Shown one piece after another: positions 7,903 to 17,103 of a DNA stretch of 64,000 nucleotides. How positions within the stretch are numbered: position 1 is the first letter of the stretch; the number at the start of each line of letters is the position of its first letter. This DNA is from Alteromonas sp. LOR (GTDB lineage: Bacteria > Pseudomonadota > Gammaproteobacteria > Enterobacterales > Alteromonadaceae), in assembly GCF_000753865.1 (NCBI RefSeq), contig NZ_JQFW01000056.1, positions 1 through 64,000 of the forward strand, read 5' to 3'. Under the pieces are notes generated by a model. That model had not been told where the DNA came from. It did no database searches and saw only the letters and a list, made by a program, of their open reading frames with translations. Made by a program: the position numbers and the translations under genes.

Positions 7903-9123
7903 TTAATTACCTTTTTGAAGCTTTATAAGACGTCCACCCTCTTTGTCTTCAAGTACGTATATGTTGCCCATACCATCTTGCTCAACTTCACGCACCCTTT
8001 TGCCCCATTCGTAACGCTCAGCTTCTTCAACATTCCACTTCCCTTTATCATCCTGATTAAAGCTAACCCGAACCAACGCTTGTGAAGACAGACCGCCGAT
8101 AAAACCATCGCCTTGCCAATCTTTGTGTAAATCCCCTTTATAAATAATAAAGCCTGCAGGACTTATCGCTGGCACCCAGGCTTTTTCCGGCGACTTAAAA
8201 ATAGGAATGTCTTCATGATTTGGTATTTTCACACCAGAATAATGATCGCCTTGGGACACCGTTGGATAACCATAGTTACGTGCCTTTTCGATGATATTTA
8301 ATTCATCGCCATGGCGAGGCCCCATTTCGTGCGACCATAAATTACCTTGCGCATCAAAATCGATACCCAATGGATTGCGATGACCTAACGACCATATTTG
8401 CTCTGTCACTGCACCATTGCCATAAAAAGGATTGTCTTCTGGCACACTCCCATCTGCATTCAGGCGTACAATTTTACCTAAGTTCATCGCCATATTCTGG
8501 GCAGGTGTAAACTTTTGTCTTTCACCAGAACTGATAAATAAATAACCATCAGGCGAAAACGCCATGCGATGGGAATAGTGTCCGTTTCCAGTAACCTTAG
8601 GGGACTGACGCCAAATTAGCTCTCTGTTCGATAGACTCGCGCCTTTATCAGCAATAGTGAGCGTAGCGCGCTCGATAACGGCTCCACTAAAAGCGTCATC
8701 GTTAGCATCTCGCTCTACATAAGAAACATAGATAGTATTATTCGACGCAAAATCTGGGTGCACTATCACATCGCCTAGGCCGCCTTGCCCACGGGGTGTA
8801 ACCTTAGGCACATTGTCGACTTTAGCGCGCTTTTGCTGGTTTTCATCAAGCAACCACATTGCGCCTGTCTTTTCTGTCACCAAGCTGTGGCCATCGGGTA
8901 AAAATGCCATGGCCCAAGGGTTATCAAATGATGTTATTGCGCTGCCCATTAGCACAGTACCTTCGCTGCCGGACATTTCCACCTGCGTTGGTGAGTTCGA
9001 CTGAGCTAAGGCTCCGTATGAGGTGGCAACTAGCGTAACAATTAACGCTATTTTCCGTGGCAGAGTTTGAATATTGATTGAGCGCGTTTTAACAGATTGT
9101 CTTTGCATATTTCTCGTTTGCAT
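7903..9123 (-). CDS. PQQ-dependent aldose sugar dehydrogenase
   Basis: This is a soluble, exported six-bladed propeller enzyme of the glucose/sorbosone dehydrogenase family, which oxidises aldoses to lactones in the periplasm with PQQ. Family motifs include NPWAMAFLPDG, GQGGLGDVIVHPDFA, SHRMAF...ISSGER, GHRNPLGIDF and GPRHGDELNII. The His and Arg of the SHR and GHR stretches fit the positions expected for catalysis and PQQ binding. I place the start at ATG 9121-9123 (or ATG 9106-9108), which gives a signal peptide ending in ALAQS. An in-frame ATG at 9327 would add 68 residues of repeat-derived, non-family sequence and lacks a ribosome site. No PQQ synthesis genes are in the window. Confidence 0.82.
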   Translation of the reverse strand: MQTRNMQRQSVKTRSINIQTLPRKIALIVTLVATSYGALAQSNSPTQVEMSGSEGTVLMGSAITSFDNPWAMAFLPDGHSLVTEKTGAMWLLDENQQKRAKVDNVPKVTPRGQGGLGDVIVHPDFASNNTIYVSYVERDANDDAFSGAVIERATLTIADKGASLSNRELIWRQSPKVTGNGHYSHRMAFSPDGYLFISSGERQKFTPAQNMAMNLGKIVRLNADGSVPEDNPFYGNGAVTEQIWSLGHRNPLGIDFDAQGNLWSHEMGPRHGDELNIIEKARNYGYPTVSQGDHYSGVKIPNHEDIPIFKSPEKAWVPAISPAGFIIYKGDLHKDWQGDGFIGGLSSQALVRVSFNQDDKGKWNVEEAERYEWGKRVREVEQDGMGNIYVLEDKEGGRLIKLQKGN

Positions 9124-9475
9124 AATAGCCGTCTCATCCTTATGTTGAATCTTAGTTAAAGCTCGTGAATTCACAGCATCAACGTCATATGCTATGTCTG
9201 CGCTATTTTGCTTTTTACTACGAGCCTGTTGAACTTCATACGCTTGCCACCTTACGCTTTCCATAAAAGACTGGTTACCGAAGACCGAATACAAACTAGG
9301 CACAAAAGACGAGACACAAAAGCTCATTACAAAAGGCTAGTGAAAAGGACATATGGCACGCAAATGATAATTATTAGTGATGCTTACGGATTTCAATGCG
9401 GTTAGGCTCAACTAAAGTCTATTTCGACTGAGCACATTCGGTAAGCCTGCTTATCTAGTTGTCTAAACCTTAGGT
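9124..9475. other. Intergenic region, 352 bp
   Basis: This lies between the sugar dehydrogenase start and the PilZ gene end, both on the minus strand. It holds the 14-bp array at 9288-9345 and presumably the dehydrogenase promoter. I see no gene. Confidence 0.45.
9288..9345. repeat. Degenerate 14-bp tandem array
   Basis: CACAAAAGACGAGA, CACAAAAGCTCATT and ACAAAAGGCTAGTG follow one another, preceded by a weaker copy (TACAAACTAGG). It lies downstream of the PilZ gene (minus strand, stop at 9476). Confidence 0.5.
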
Positions 9476-9865
9476 TTAATGTGGCACATCTACATGTTTA
9501 ATACATTCAAACATAAAGGCATCAACCTCGTTTTCTTTGTGGTAGTCGGAGTAATGCAAACCAACTTCAGACTCTGTGTTGATATGACGAATTGCCCCTT
9601 TTATGGTGCAGCACATACCAGAACTAGGCAGCGTTAAAACAATCTTCACATTGCTACTTTTTGCGTTGCAGGCAGGAAGAAGCTCGGGCATTGCAGCATC
9701 TAACTTTATTCGAATGCCTGAGTAGCTCATATCGACCATGCTTCCCTTTAAGCAAATGCTGCTGTCATCTGCTGGGTTACTTATCATGATATTCGCATGC
9801 ACACCTTTGAGACTAAACCGCGGATACTTCCGTTTATCCGGAGCAGTATGTTCATCAATGGTCAT
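9476..9865 (-). CDS. PilZ domain protein, c-di-GMP receptor
   Basis: The 129-residue cytosolic protein is a single PilZ domain. The two c-di-GMP binding motifs are intact: RKYPR (RxxxR, residues 12-16) and DMSYSG (D/NxSxxG, about residues 44-49). The rest forms the expected beta-barrel strands, ending IKGAIRHI...EVGLHYSDY. GAGG precedes the ATG at a good distance. It is probably an effector that reads c-di-GMP and passes the signal on by protein contact. A GGDEF-EAL protein that could make or break c-di-GMP is encoded 3 kb away (12761-14986), but this gene is not in its operon. Confidence 0.87.
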   Translation of the reverse strand: MTIDEHTAPDKRKYPRFSLKGVHANIMISNPADDSSICLKGSMVDMSYSGIRIKLDAAMPELLPACNAKSSNVKIVLTLPSSGMCCTIKGAIRHINTESEVGLHYSDYHKENEVDAFMFECIKHVDVPH

Positions 9866-10015
9866 AGTATTTGCCTCATTTTTCTTAAGCTTAGCACCAC
9901 GTAACTAAAACACCACGTTTAACGGGTCCCTTCGAATAAGCAGAAGAAATAAGTTGGCAAATAATCACGCATCATTGCGCGACAACACGTATCATATCGT
10001 TAATTTTCAAACGTC

Positions 10016-11326
10016 GTGAATGTATCCTTTATGCCCTCGTCCCAGTCTTCTTCTGCGTCTGCTTCCATATCGTCTCCAATGTCATTTGGCGAATTAGGTC
10101 TGTGTAGTGAATTGGTAAATACTGTTACTGAAAAGGGCTACGCAAATGCCTCTCCTATTCAGCAACAAGCTATTCCAGCAGTACTCAATGGTCGAGACGT
10201 CATTGCGATAGCACAAACGGGTACTGGCAAAACTGCAAGCTTTTCACTGCCAATTTTGCAGTTACTGGCAAATACTTCACCTGCGAAACCACATTGTGTA
10301 AAAGCGCTCATTGTTGCACCAACGCGAGAACTCGCAGCGCAGGTTGCTAAAAACGTTGAAAGCTATAGCGACGATATGAATATTCGCTCGACAGCCGTTT
10401 TTGGAGGTGTTCGCATTGAGCCTCAAAAATTTGAGCTTGCGCAAGGAGTAGACATTTTAATTGCCACTCCTGGCCGCTTAGTCGACTTATACAAACAAGG
10501 CGATATTAATTTTGAGCATATCGAAATGTTGGTGCTTGATGAGGCCGATCGCATGTTGGACTTGGGCTTTGTTGAGCATATTCACTTTATACAAAGTCTC
10601 TTGCCAAAGCAGCGTCAAACGCTGCTATTTTCAGCCACTTTCTCTAAAGAAATAAAGGCACTAGCTGCCACCATGCTCAACAACCCAATGACAATTGAGC
10701 TGGCAACGGCTCACGATCATATTGAAAATATCACGCAAATATTGCATCCGGTAGACAAAGGGCGAAAGCACGAGCTCGTCATTCATCTTCTCAAAAGTAA
10801 TGACTGGTCTCAGGTATTGGTTTTTACCCGCACTAAACGCGGTGCAGATGAATTGAGAAACGAATTAGAAGCAATGGGTATTGCTGCAGAATCTATACAT
10901 GCCAATAGAACGCAACACGCGCGCACGCAAGCGCTAGATGGCTTTAGAGATGGCAGCCTGAAAGTTTTAATAGGTACCGACCTTGCTGCAAGAGGCATCG
11001 ATATTCAGCAACTGCCCTGCGTTATCAATGTTGATTTACCCTATGTGCCTGAAGACTACATTCATAGAATAGGCCGCACGGGCAGAGCATCAGTAAAGGG
11101 CCTAGCTATTTCACTGTATAGCGACGACGAAACGAAACAGCTAAGGTCAATTGAACGCCTTACTGGTAGGCAATTTAAAAAGACGTTTATTTCTGAATTT
11201 ACACCAAAGCCGAAACCACCAGCGGTTAAAAAAGATAAAATAGAAGAAAATTTATACGGCAATTTCGAAGCTTTTGATAAGCCCTCAGGCAAGAAAAAAT
11301 CGAAAGGACGTAAAAAGCGTCGATAA
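10016..11326 (+). CDS. rhlE: DEAD-box RNA helicase, RhlE type
   Basis: The 436-residue protein is an ATP-dependent RNA helicase. All core motifs are present in order: Q-motif (ASPIQQQAIP), Walker A (AQTGTGKT), PTRELAAQ, TPGR, DEAD, SAT, then in domain 2 TRTK, AARGIDI and HRIGRTGR. The tail is short and strongly basic (KKKSKGRKKRR), as in RhlE proteins that act in cold adaptation, ribosome assembly and RNA decay. The subgroup symbol is inferred. The start is uncertain: GTG 10016, ATG 10031 and ATG 10079 all lack a clear ribosome site, and homologues usually begin near MSFGELGL (10079). Confidence 0.85.
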   Translation: MNVSFMPSSQSSSASASISSPMSFGELGLCSELVNTVTEKGYANASPIQQQAIPAVLNGRDVIAIAQTGTGKTASFSLPILQLLANTSPAKPHCVKALIVAPTRELAAQVAKNVESYSDDMNIRSTAVFGGVRIEPQKFELAQGVDILIATPGRLVDLYKQGDINFEHIEMLVLDEADRMLDLGFVEHIHFIQSLLPKQRQTLLFSATFSKEIKALAATMLNNPMTIELATAHDHIENITQILHPVDKGRKHELVIHLLKSNDWSQVLVFTRTKRGADELRNELEAMGIAAESIHANRTQHARTQALDGFRDGSLKVLIGTDLAARGIDIQQLPCVINVDLPYVPEDYIHRIGRTGRASVKGLAISLYSDDETKQLRSIERLTGRQFKKTFISEFTPKPKPPAVKKDKIEENLYGNFEAFDKPSGKKKSKGRKKRR

Positions 11327-11563
11327 ATGTTAGCAAGCCTTTTTGGGCAGCAGGAGTCACAGGCGGCAGGAGTTATTGGTAAAAGGCCGCGAGTGCAATA
11401 TGCGCAAAAATGCCACATTCTATTGATTGGACGCTTGATATTTGCAATGCTGTTGATTAGTCATTATTCAACATTATTATTTTAAAACTAACTCAAAGCA
11501 TCTCAGCACTAAATAAAAACTCATTCAAAGCAATCTCAGAGCCATCTCAAACTAAGGACAGTT

Positions 11564-12328
11564 ATGAATAATTTAACTCGCTATATCGCTACTTTCACGA
11601 CTACTTGCACTGCTATGCTTTTACTCGTTGGCTGCAACAGCGATTCAGATAATACGTTGGAAGACCTCAATGCAAACCGCGCAAAATGGGAAAGCGCGAA
11701 CATCGACAACTACCAATTCGATTACAGCATTTCGTGTTTTTGTTTAGAAGATGCTACCCGCCCTCGCTTGGTGGTTGTAAATGCAAACCAGGTAGAATCG
11801 CAAACCATCATAGAAAATAGTGTCGCCCTGCCGCAAGATACCTTTAGTTCTCAAACCATAGCGGGCTTGTTCAACCGTATTGCATTAGAAGAGAGCCGTG
11901 CTGAATCGCTAAAGGTTGAATATCATCCCGAGCTTGGGTATCCAACGCGAATTCAAGTAGATGGTAATTCCCAAACTGCCGATGACGAATACACCATTGA
12001 AGTCAGTAATGTGATTGCAGCAGGCGACATTACCTGCACTACCAGTGTGGAAAATGGCTTGATAGTGTCGGTTACCGACCAATCTACAAGCACACCCATT
12101 GCTTGTGATACAGCGGTTACGGCAAGCGAAGAAGACTTTTCAGAAGCAGCCACTGGTGCATGTGACGGGGAGGAATCAATCGCTATGCTAGCTGAGCGCC
12201 CTGGCTTTTATTCAATTACCGTTGAAAAAGCAGGCTATCAGACGTTTCAAGTAGACGACTTTGGTATTGGCAAAGACTTATGCCATGTTTTACCAAGAGA
12301 GCTTGAGGTGGAATTAGTACCAGAGTAA
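11564..12328 (+). CDS. DUF6174 lipoprotein
   Basis: The 254-residue protein carries a lipoprotein signal with lipobox LLVGC (Cys near residue 24), so it is anchored in a membrane facing the periplasm. Residues 35-150 fit DUF6174: W-x(7)-YQFDYSISCFC, then a strand-rich domain with the conserved YHPELGYPTRIQVDG stretch. The last 90 residues have four cysteines and a segment (GFYSITVEKAGYQTFQ) like a carboxypeptidase regulatory-type beta-sandwich. AAGGA lies 7 bases before the ATG. The function is unknown. The gene is separated from the helicase gene by 237 bp that contain irregular CTCA-rich repeats. Confidence 0.72.
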   Translation: MNNLTRYIATFTTTCTAMLLLVGCNSDSDNTLEDLNANRAKWESANIDNYQFDYSISCFCLEDATRPRLVVVNANQVESQTIIENSVALPQDTFSSQTIAGLFNRIALEESRAESLKVEYHPELGYPTRIQVDGNSQTADDEYTIEVSNVIAAGDITCTTSVENGLIVSVTDQSTSTPIACDTAVTASEEDFSEAATGACDGEESIAMLAERPGFYSITVEKAGYQTFQVDDFGIGKDLCHVLPRELEVELVPE

Positions 12329-12363
12329 TTAAGCGAGATGGAAAAGTAGCTATATCTACTTTC

Positions 12364-12696
12364 TTACCGCTCAAAAAACACATCAATGAGGTCGGCTAGA
12401 GACTCCTCTAGCCCTTCTTCAAACACATCAATATCTATATCGAAGCTGTTCATGTATTTATCTGCATTCTCACGAGACACAATGCTATTTTTGAACTGAA
12501 ACTCTAACTCTGGCAGCGATTTGTCGTAGCGGGGTTTAATTGCCCAGCGCAAACAATGGCCGTGATGATTTTTAAGCTTCTGCTTGGCAAAGACACAAAA
12601 TTCTTCCACGTAATCTGGGCCTTGCGGCCCAAGGCAGCCAGGCTCTACGCGAAATGTCACCAGCAGCTTTTTGTATATTGGGAGCTTTGTTTCCAT
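12364..12696 (-). CDS. Conserved-looking hypothetical protein, 110 aa
   Basis: The protein has no signal peptide or membrane segment. It begins with a beta-strand (YKKLLVTFRVEPGCLGPQG) and continues with two helix-rich parts. Three cysteines lie in the first half (PGCLGP, EEFCVF, GHCLRW), with several histidines in KNHHGHC, so a metal site is conceivable. The C-terminus is acidic. A weak AGAG precedes the ATG. It sits between a lipoprotein gene (convergent) and the GGDEF-EAL gene (same strand, ending 64 bp upstream). I do not recognise a family. Confidence 0.6.
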   Translation of the reverse strand: METKLPIYKKLLVTFRVEPGCLGPQGPDYVEEFCVFAKQKLKNHHGHCLRWAIKPRYDKSLPELEFQFKNSIVSRENADKYMNSFDIDIDVFEEGLEESLADLIDVFFER

Positions 12697-12760
12697 TGTC
12701 TCTTTTAATGGCTTAAAAATTTGAGTATGAGCACATTGCTCTAATATTACCAGTGTAGCG

Positions 12761-14986
12761 TTAACTCAATAACTTAGAAAAGTCGCTTTTCGTGAGTGGC
12801 TTTGCCAAGTGATAGCCTTGGAACTTATCTACATTCATTTCAATTAAGGCGTTAAAATGCGCCTCGGTTTCAATGCCCTCAGCCGTCACCTGTAAGCTCA
12901 GGCTTTTCGCCATTGAGTGTATGGCATGACAGAGGTTTTTGGCCTCGTGATCATCCACAATATCTTTAACGAAACTGCGGTCAATTTTCAAAATGTCAAA
13001 GTTTACACTACGCAAATAGCTCAAGCTGGAATAGGCGATGCCAAAATCGTCAATGGCCGTTTTCACCCCTAGCTCAGACAACATCCGCATATTTTCTCGA
13101 ACCAGCGTTAAATCATCGGCAAAGACACGCTCGGTTAACTCAAGTATCAAGTTATCGCCTTTCAAGCCATGCTTATTTAAGCAGCGGCGAGTGACATCAA
13201 CCAAAGCGCAGTCGGCAAGTTGTCGATAGGAAATATTCACCGACATACTGAGCGCAGAATGCCCCTTCTCCTGCCACTCTCGCAATACCTGACAAGCAGC
13301 ATCTATAACCCAATCGCCAATTTGTAAAATTTGGCCACCATCTTCGGCTATTGGAATAAAATCATCCGGCGAAATAAAGCCCAGCTCGCTGTGTTTCCAA
13401 CGCAACAAGGCTTCGGCGCCACAAAGCACTTTGTTTTTATCGAATATAGGTTGGAAAACCAACGACAATTCATTTTTATCCAATGCAAAATTCAAGTCGG
13501 TGTTAAGACGAAGTTTGCGCTGCAAATCAATGTCGTAATCTAGGTTGTAAAAAGCGAATGCGCCTTTCTCGTTAATTTTAGTGCGGTACATAGCAGCATC
13601 TGCTTTGCGAAGTAAGTCGTTAGCATCTTCACTATCAACTGGGTATTGCGCTATGCCCACGCTTGAGCCAATGTTGTGCTGTCTGTTTTGGTAATAAATG
13701 GGCTGTAATATCACCTTTTGCACACGCTGAACCAAGCGCACAATTTCATCTTTAGAGGTGTCGATTTCACTTAGCAATATAAATTCATCACCACCGAAGC
13801 GACCGATAAAGTCCCCTTCTCGTACACAGCGCTTTAAACGACGAGCAACTTCAACTAATACCGCATCGCCGGCTTCATGACCATGCATATCGTTAACGTC
13901 TTTAAACTTATCAAGGTCGATAAAAATAACAGCAAAGGACACATTAGCGTGGAGTTTGAGCAAGGAAGCAAGATGCTCTTGAAGCATCAGGCGATTTGGC
14001 ATTTTGGTGAGATGATCATAATGAGCCAGGTGAGACAGCTCAGATTCATGCTTTTTACGATCGCTAATGTCTTCGATGGTGATCAAGCTGTGTCGATGTT
14101 CATTTTCATCTAAAACGCTAAGCGCTGAGTATTCAATCCAAACAATTCGGCCATCCTTGGTTTGTACCTGTATTTCTCGTGTCGGTTTGTCTACCGTATC
14201 TGCAGCAAAAAGTCGGTCGGCGTGTAAACACAGCGTATTCACTGATTGATGAATTAGCGTATTTTCAGCAAAGCCAAAAGTAGTATGAGCGGTGTAATTA
14301 GCGCGCTGTATAGTGCCTGTTTCATCTACCAACAACACACTTTGCGCTTTTGAATTAAACACCCCAGAAAACAAGTCACTTTCAAACGAGGCCAGTTTAA
14401 GGGCTTTACGCAAAAACAGCATTTTTTCGTTCAGCGTAAAGTAATAGGTGAGCATAATAAGGCTGAAAATTGTTAAACACATCAGACGCGTAGCCAGTGT
14501 GTAGCCCATATCTCCCTCGTAGGGAAGTGTGTCCATTTGCTCAGGCCACACATAGTAGTAAACGGTGCCAAGCACACTGATAAACCAAAAGAATATTTGC
14601 CCGCGCCATCCCATTGTTCCACCAGCAAGGATAGGAAAGATAAAGATCCACGCATAATGGACAGTATCAATACCCCCTGCAAAGGTGACGTTTGCCATGT
14701 GTATGGCAAACATACAAAACAGCATGATCGCTGCCGCTAGCGGTACATTATTGGTTTTCTTAAGCGCGACAACGTTCATCAAAATAACAAGCACACCAAT
14801 GGCCTGAGTGATAACCACCCAATCTTCCATAAAGCTGTACAGGTCTTTAAACGTAAGCCCCAAAACGATGATGTAGATAAAGCTAGTGAAATTAACGATA
14901 GAAAACACGCCCGATGATCGAGCGCTTATAAAGAAGGCGCTAAAAGCCGATCTCGGTTGTTCAATAGTCATTTTTTCTGTTGTCAT
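12761..14986 (-). CDS. Membrane GGDEF-EAL protein with PAS domain
   Basis: This 741-residue c-di-GMP enzyme has six predicted membrane helices (about residues 30-190), a PAS domain (about 205-315), a GGDEF domain and an EAL domain. The cyclase motif GGDEF is intact (398-402), with the inhibitory RxxD site (R389-E-G-D392) at the standard five-residue distance. The phosphodiesterase motifs are also intact: EALLRW (525-530), NISYRQL, LELTER, IDDFG, LKIDRSF, AEGIE and QGYHLAKP. Both activities are thus possible, switched by the sensor part. It lies 37 bp after a type IV pilin gene on the same strand, suggesting a link to pilus function or surface sensing. Confidence 0.93.
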   Translation of the reverse strand: MTTEKMTIEQPRSAFSAFFISARSSGVFSIVNFTSFIYIIVLGLTFKDLYSFMEDWVVITQAIGVLVILMNVVALKKTNNVPLAAAIMLFCMFAIHMANVTFAGGIDTVHYAWIFIFPILAGGTMGWRGQIFFWFISVLGTVYYYVWPEQMDTLPYEGDMGYTLATRLMCLTIFSLIMLTYYFTLNEKMLFLRKALKLASFESDLFSGVFNSKAQSVLLVDETGTIQRANYTAHTTFGFAENTLIHQSVNTLCLHADRLFAADTVDKPTREIQVQTKDGRIVWIEYSALSVLDENEHRHSLITIEDISDRKKHESELSHLAHYDHLTKMPNRLMLQEHLASLLKLHANVSFAVIFIDLDKFKDVNDMHGHEAGDAVLVEVARRLKRCVREGDFIGRFGGDEFILLSEIDTSKDEIVRLVQRVQKVILQPIYYQNRQHNIGSSVGIAQYPVDSEDANDLLRKADAAMYRTKINEKGAFAFYNLDYDIDLQRKLRLNTDLNFALDKNELSLVFQPIFDKNKVLCGAEALLRWKHSELGFISPDDFIPIAEDGGQILQIGDWVIDAACQVLREWQEKGHSALSMSVNISYRQLADCALVDVTRRCLNKHGLKGDNLILELTERVFADDLTLVRENMRMLSELGVKTAIDDFGIAYSSLSYLRSVNFDILKIDRSFVKDIVDDHEAKNLCHAIHSMAKSLSLQVTAEGIETEAHFNALIEMNVDKFQGYHLAKPLTKSDFSKLLS

Positions 14987-15023
14987 ATTTTTCTATCGAT
15001 ACGCTTCGTTTCTAAGTTTCGGC

Positions 15024-15497
15024 CTAATTGCAATCGGTAACCGTGATTGTGGGCTTTTCACCTTGATTGGGATGACGATAAGTAAGTTTGCACACATCGC
15101 TTGCTGCAATCTCAGCGTTAGTTAAGTCTGCAGTTTGACGCTCTAACGTAAAGGTGACTTCAGGTGCAGAGCCACTTAATTTCCAATCGTCTTCTGAAAA
15201 ATCAGCCACTTCTTTTAAGTTTGTTTGCGTTGCATAAGGATAGCCGTAACGCACACGAATGCCAGAAGTGAGGGTAGTATCGGCACTCCCCTGGGCCACT
15301 TCAATCAGCGCTTTTGCGTAAACAATTTCCGACGCGCCTAACAAAGCTGCGTTAAGCCCTTCAAGTGCCCCCGCTTGTGCATCTTTTTGCACGTTTAAAA
15401 ATTTAGGTGCAGCAGTAACGGCCAGTATTCCTAAAACGACTATTACGATAATTAACTCAATTAGCGTAAAGCCTTTACTGTTGTGATATTTAGTCAT
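15024..15497 (-). CDS. Type IV prepilin, MSHA/PilA-like
   Basis: The protein has a class III leader: KGFTLIELIIVIVVLGILAV, with the prepilin peptidase cut before F and the conserved Glu at +5. A hydrophobic helix follows, then a globular domain. The C-terminal pair of cysteines (DVCKLTYRHP...TVTDCN) probably forms the pilin disulfide loop. I start at ATG 15495-15497, giving a leader of nine residues; a longer frame would begin at TTG 15531-15533. No assembly genes (pilus ATPases, secretin) are nearby, so it is an orphan pilin gene, probably co-transcribed with the GGDEF-EAL gene downstream. Confidence 0.83.
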   Translation of the reverse strand: MTKYHNSKGFTLIELIIVIVVLGILAVTAAPKFLNVQKDAQAGALEGLNAALLGASEIVYAKALIEVAQGSADTTLTSGIRVRYGYPYATQTNLKEVADFSEDDWKLSGSAPEVTFTLERQTADLTNAEIAASDVCKLTYRHPNQGEKPTITVTDCN

Positions 15498-15774
15498 AAT
15501 CGGACAGAACTGCGTCATCTGTAATTGCTGCAAGTGTATAGTATAAATGGAAAATTCTGAAATAGACCTTAGAACATAGTGTTAAAGTAAACCTTAAGGT
15601 AGTTAGCTGTACCTTTTATGAACCTTTAATTCCTCCCTCCCGTTACAACTATGTTAGCCATTTAACGAGACTTTACTTCTACCCCGCTTTATTTGACAGG
15701 GCTTAGCTCCACAGGTTTTGCGAAGTATGGTTGAACCGTTTAATGAAGTCGCCACCACTACAAGGATTTTTGAG

Positions 15775-15993
15775 ATGAAACATTATGCTATTAACACCGA
15801 GGTTGAATGGGAATGGGGCAACGGCAGTGCTTCGGGCAATATTCGAGAGAAGTTTACAAGCGAGGTTGAACGCACTATCAAAGGCTCATCGGTTAAACGA
15901 GATGCAAGCGAAACCGACCCTGCGTATATGATTGAACAGGACGATGGAAGCAAAGTATTAAAATCTCACAGCGAACTGAAGAAGACATCTTAA
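15775..15993 (+). CDS. DUF2945 (HVA1-like) small protein
   Basis: A 72-residue protein starting at ATG 15775-15777, with AAGGA about 10 bases upstream. It fits DUF2945: NTEVEWEWGNGSASGNI at the start, a central IKGSSVKRDASETDPAYMI and a final DGSKVLKSHSEL. Members are small, cytosolic and of unknown role; they often accompany stress or DNA-related genes. A TTG at 15718 would extend the frame by 19 residues without family similarity, so I reject it. Confidence 0.75.
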   Translation: MKHYAINTEVEWEWGNGSASGNIREKFTSEVERTIKGSSVKRDASETDPAYMIEQDDGSKVLKSHSELKKTS

Positions 15994-16357
15994 GGCAGAC
16001 TTAGCTTTCAATAACAAAGCCATCGATCGGCTTCTAGTGAATTACATCGCTGTATCTTTGTAATTATACAGCAAGATACAGTTCATCTTTCACCTAGCAG
16101 GGCTTCATTTGTCTTTGCATTGTTCATGTAAATTATACGAACACCTTGCAAATCAAACAGCCCCGCAGTGCTTTTTTCGCTCAAAAAAAATTAACGCCCT
16201 TTTAAAAAACAGATACTTATGCGATTTTCACGGCTGGTTTACTTATTGCAGGTTACCTATTGAATGTTTTTAAAGACTGTAAGTGGGATTAACAATATTT
16301 GTTGATGCCGCATCGGCGCAAAAACAACTTTATTGAATTAAAAAGGAGTGTTTAATT
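15994..16357. other. Intergenic region, 364 bp, no gene seen
   Basis: A region between two plus-strand genes. It includes a short open frame near 16210-16290 encoding a hydrophobic stretch, but with no start codon or ribosome site. It presumably holds the promoter of the PfpI-type gene. Confidence 0.4.
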
Positions 16358-16909
16358 ATGAGTAAAAATCAAAACCTAAAGGGTAAAAAAATTGCTATTT
16401 TAGCGACCAATGGATTTGAGCAAAGTGAATTAGTTCAACCAAAGAATGAACTCATTAAACAAGGTGCTCATGTAGACATTTTGTCTATTGATAATCAAAC
16501 CACCATTACAGCGTGGGATGAAGATAACTGGGGCGATAAGGTTAATGTAGATGCTCAAGTATCTTCTGTAAATTCTAGTGACTACGACGCGCTTATTTTA
16601 CCTGGCGGCCAAATAAACCCAGACATTTTACGCACAAATGACGCCGCGGTCTCTTTCATCAAAAGCGCTTATTCAGAACAAAATATTAAAGCGATTGGTG
16701 CCATTTGTCACGGCCCATGGTTGCTTGTAGAAGCGGGTATCGTTAAAGATAAACAGCTTACAAGTTTCCCTAGTATCAAAACTGATTTAATTAATGCCGG
16801 GGCAAATTGGAAAGATGAAGAAGTGATACAAGATGGGAAGTTGGTTACCAGTAGAAATCCAAACGATATTCCTGCCTTTGTAGAGGCGATAGCGAAACTC
16901 GTTGCATAA
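16358..16909 (+). CDS. DJ-1/PfpI family protein, YhbO-like
   Basis: The 183-residue cytosolic protein is a single DJ-1/PfpI (class I glutamine amidotransferase-like) domain. The nucleophile elbow reads AICHGPWLL, with the reactive cysteine followed by His, and the acidic partner lies in GFEQSEL near residue 19. Relatives such as E. coli YhbO protect against stress and were described as deglycases for methylglyoxal adducts, an activity still debated. A strong ribosome site (AAAAAGGAGTG) precedes the ATG. The gene stands alone. Confidence 0.85.
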   Translation: MSKNQNLKGKKIAILATNGFEQSELVQPKNELIKQGAHVDILSIDNQTTITAWDEDNWGDKVNVDAQVSSVNSSDYDALILPGGQINPDILRTNDAAVSFIKSAYSEQNIKAIGAICHGPWLLVEAGIVKDKQLTSFPSIKTDLINAGANWKDEEVIQDGKLVTSRNPNDIPAFVEAIAKLVA

Positions 16910-17027
16910 CGTGCAACTCTCAATTATTAACGGAAATTGATTATTCATAGCTTGAAGTTACTGCTGGTGCCTTTTCTCAGTACGGTTGGGCAACTTCGAT
17001 AAACGTAAATGCAGGCCTCGCTAGCTA

Positions 17028-17082
17028 TAAAATAAAAAACGGAGCAGAGTAAGTTTCAAGTTATGAAACATACTCTGCTCCG
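17028..17082 (-). terminator. Strong terminator between convergent genes
   Basis: CGGAGCAGAGTA (17040-17051) pairs perfectly with TACTCTGCTCCG (17071-17082), and an inner GTTTC/GAAAC pair extends the stem to a 7-base loop. Read on the minus strand the stem is followed by GTTTTTTATTTTAT, a good T-tract. It ends the ABC/M1 operon and may also stop plus-strand transcripts from the PfpI-type gene. Confidence 0.88.
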
Positions 17083-17103
17083 CTTCACGTTTACTGATAA
17101 AAA

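Noticed and set aside
9124..9327. N-terminal extension of the sugar dehydrogenase by 68 residues
   Set aside because: It lacks a ribosome site, contains translated tandem repeat and would bury the signal peptide.
16210..16290. Small membrane peptide with a hydrophobic stretch
   Set aside because: No start codon or ribosome site; the frame is closed by a stop directly upstream.
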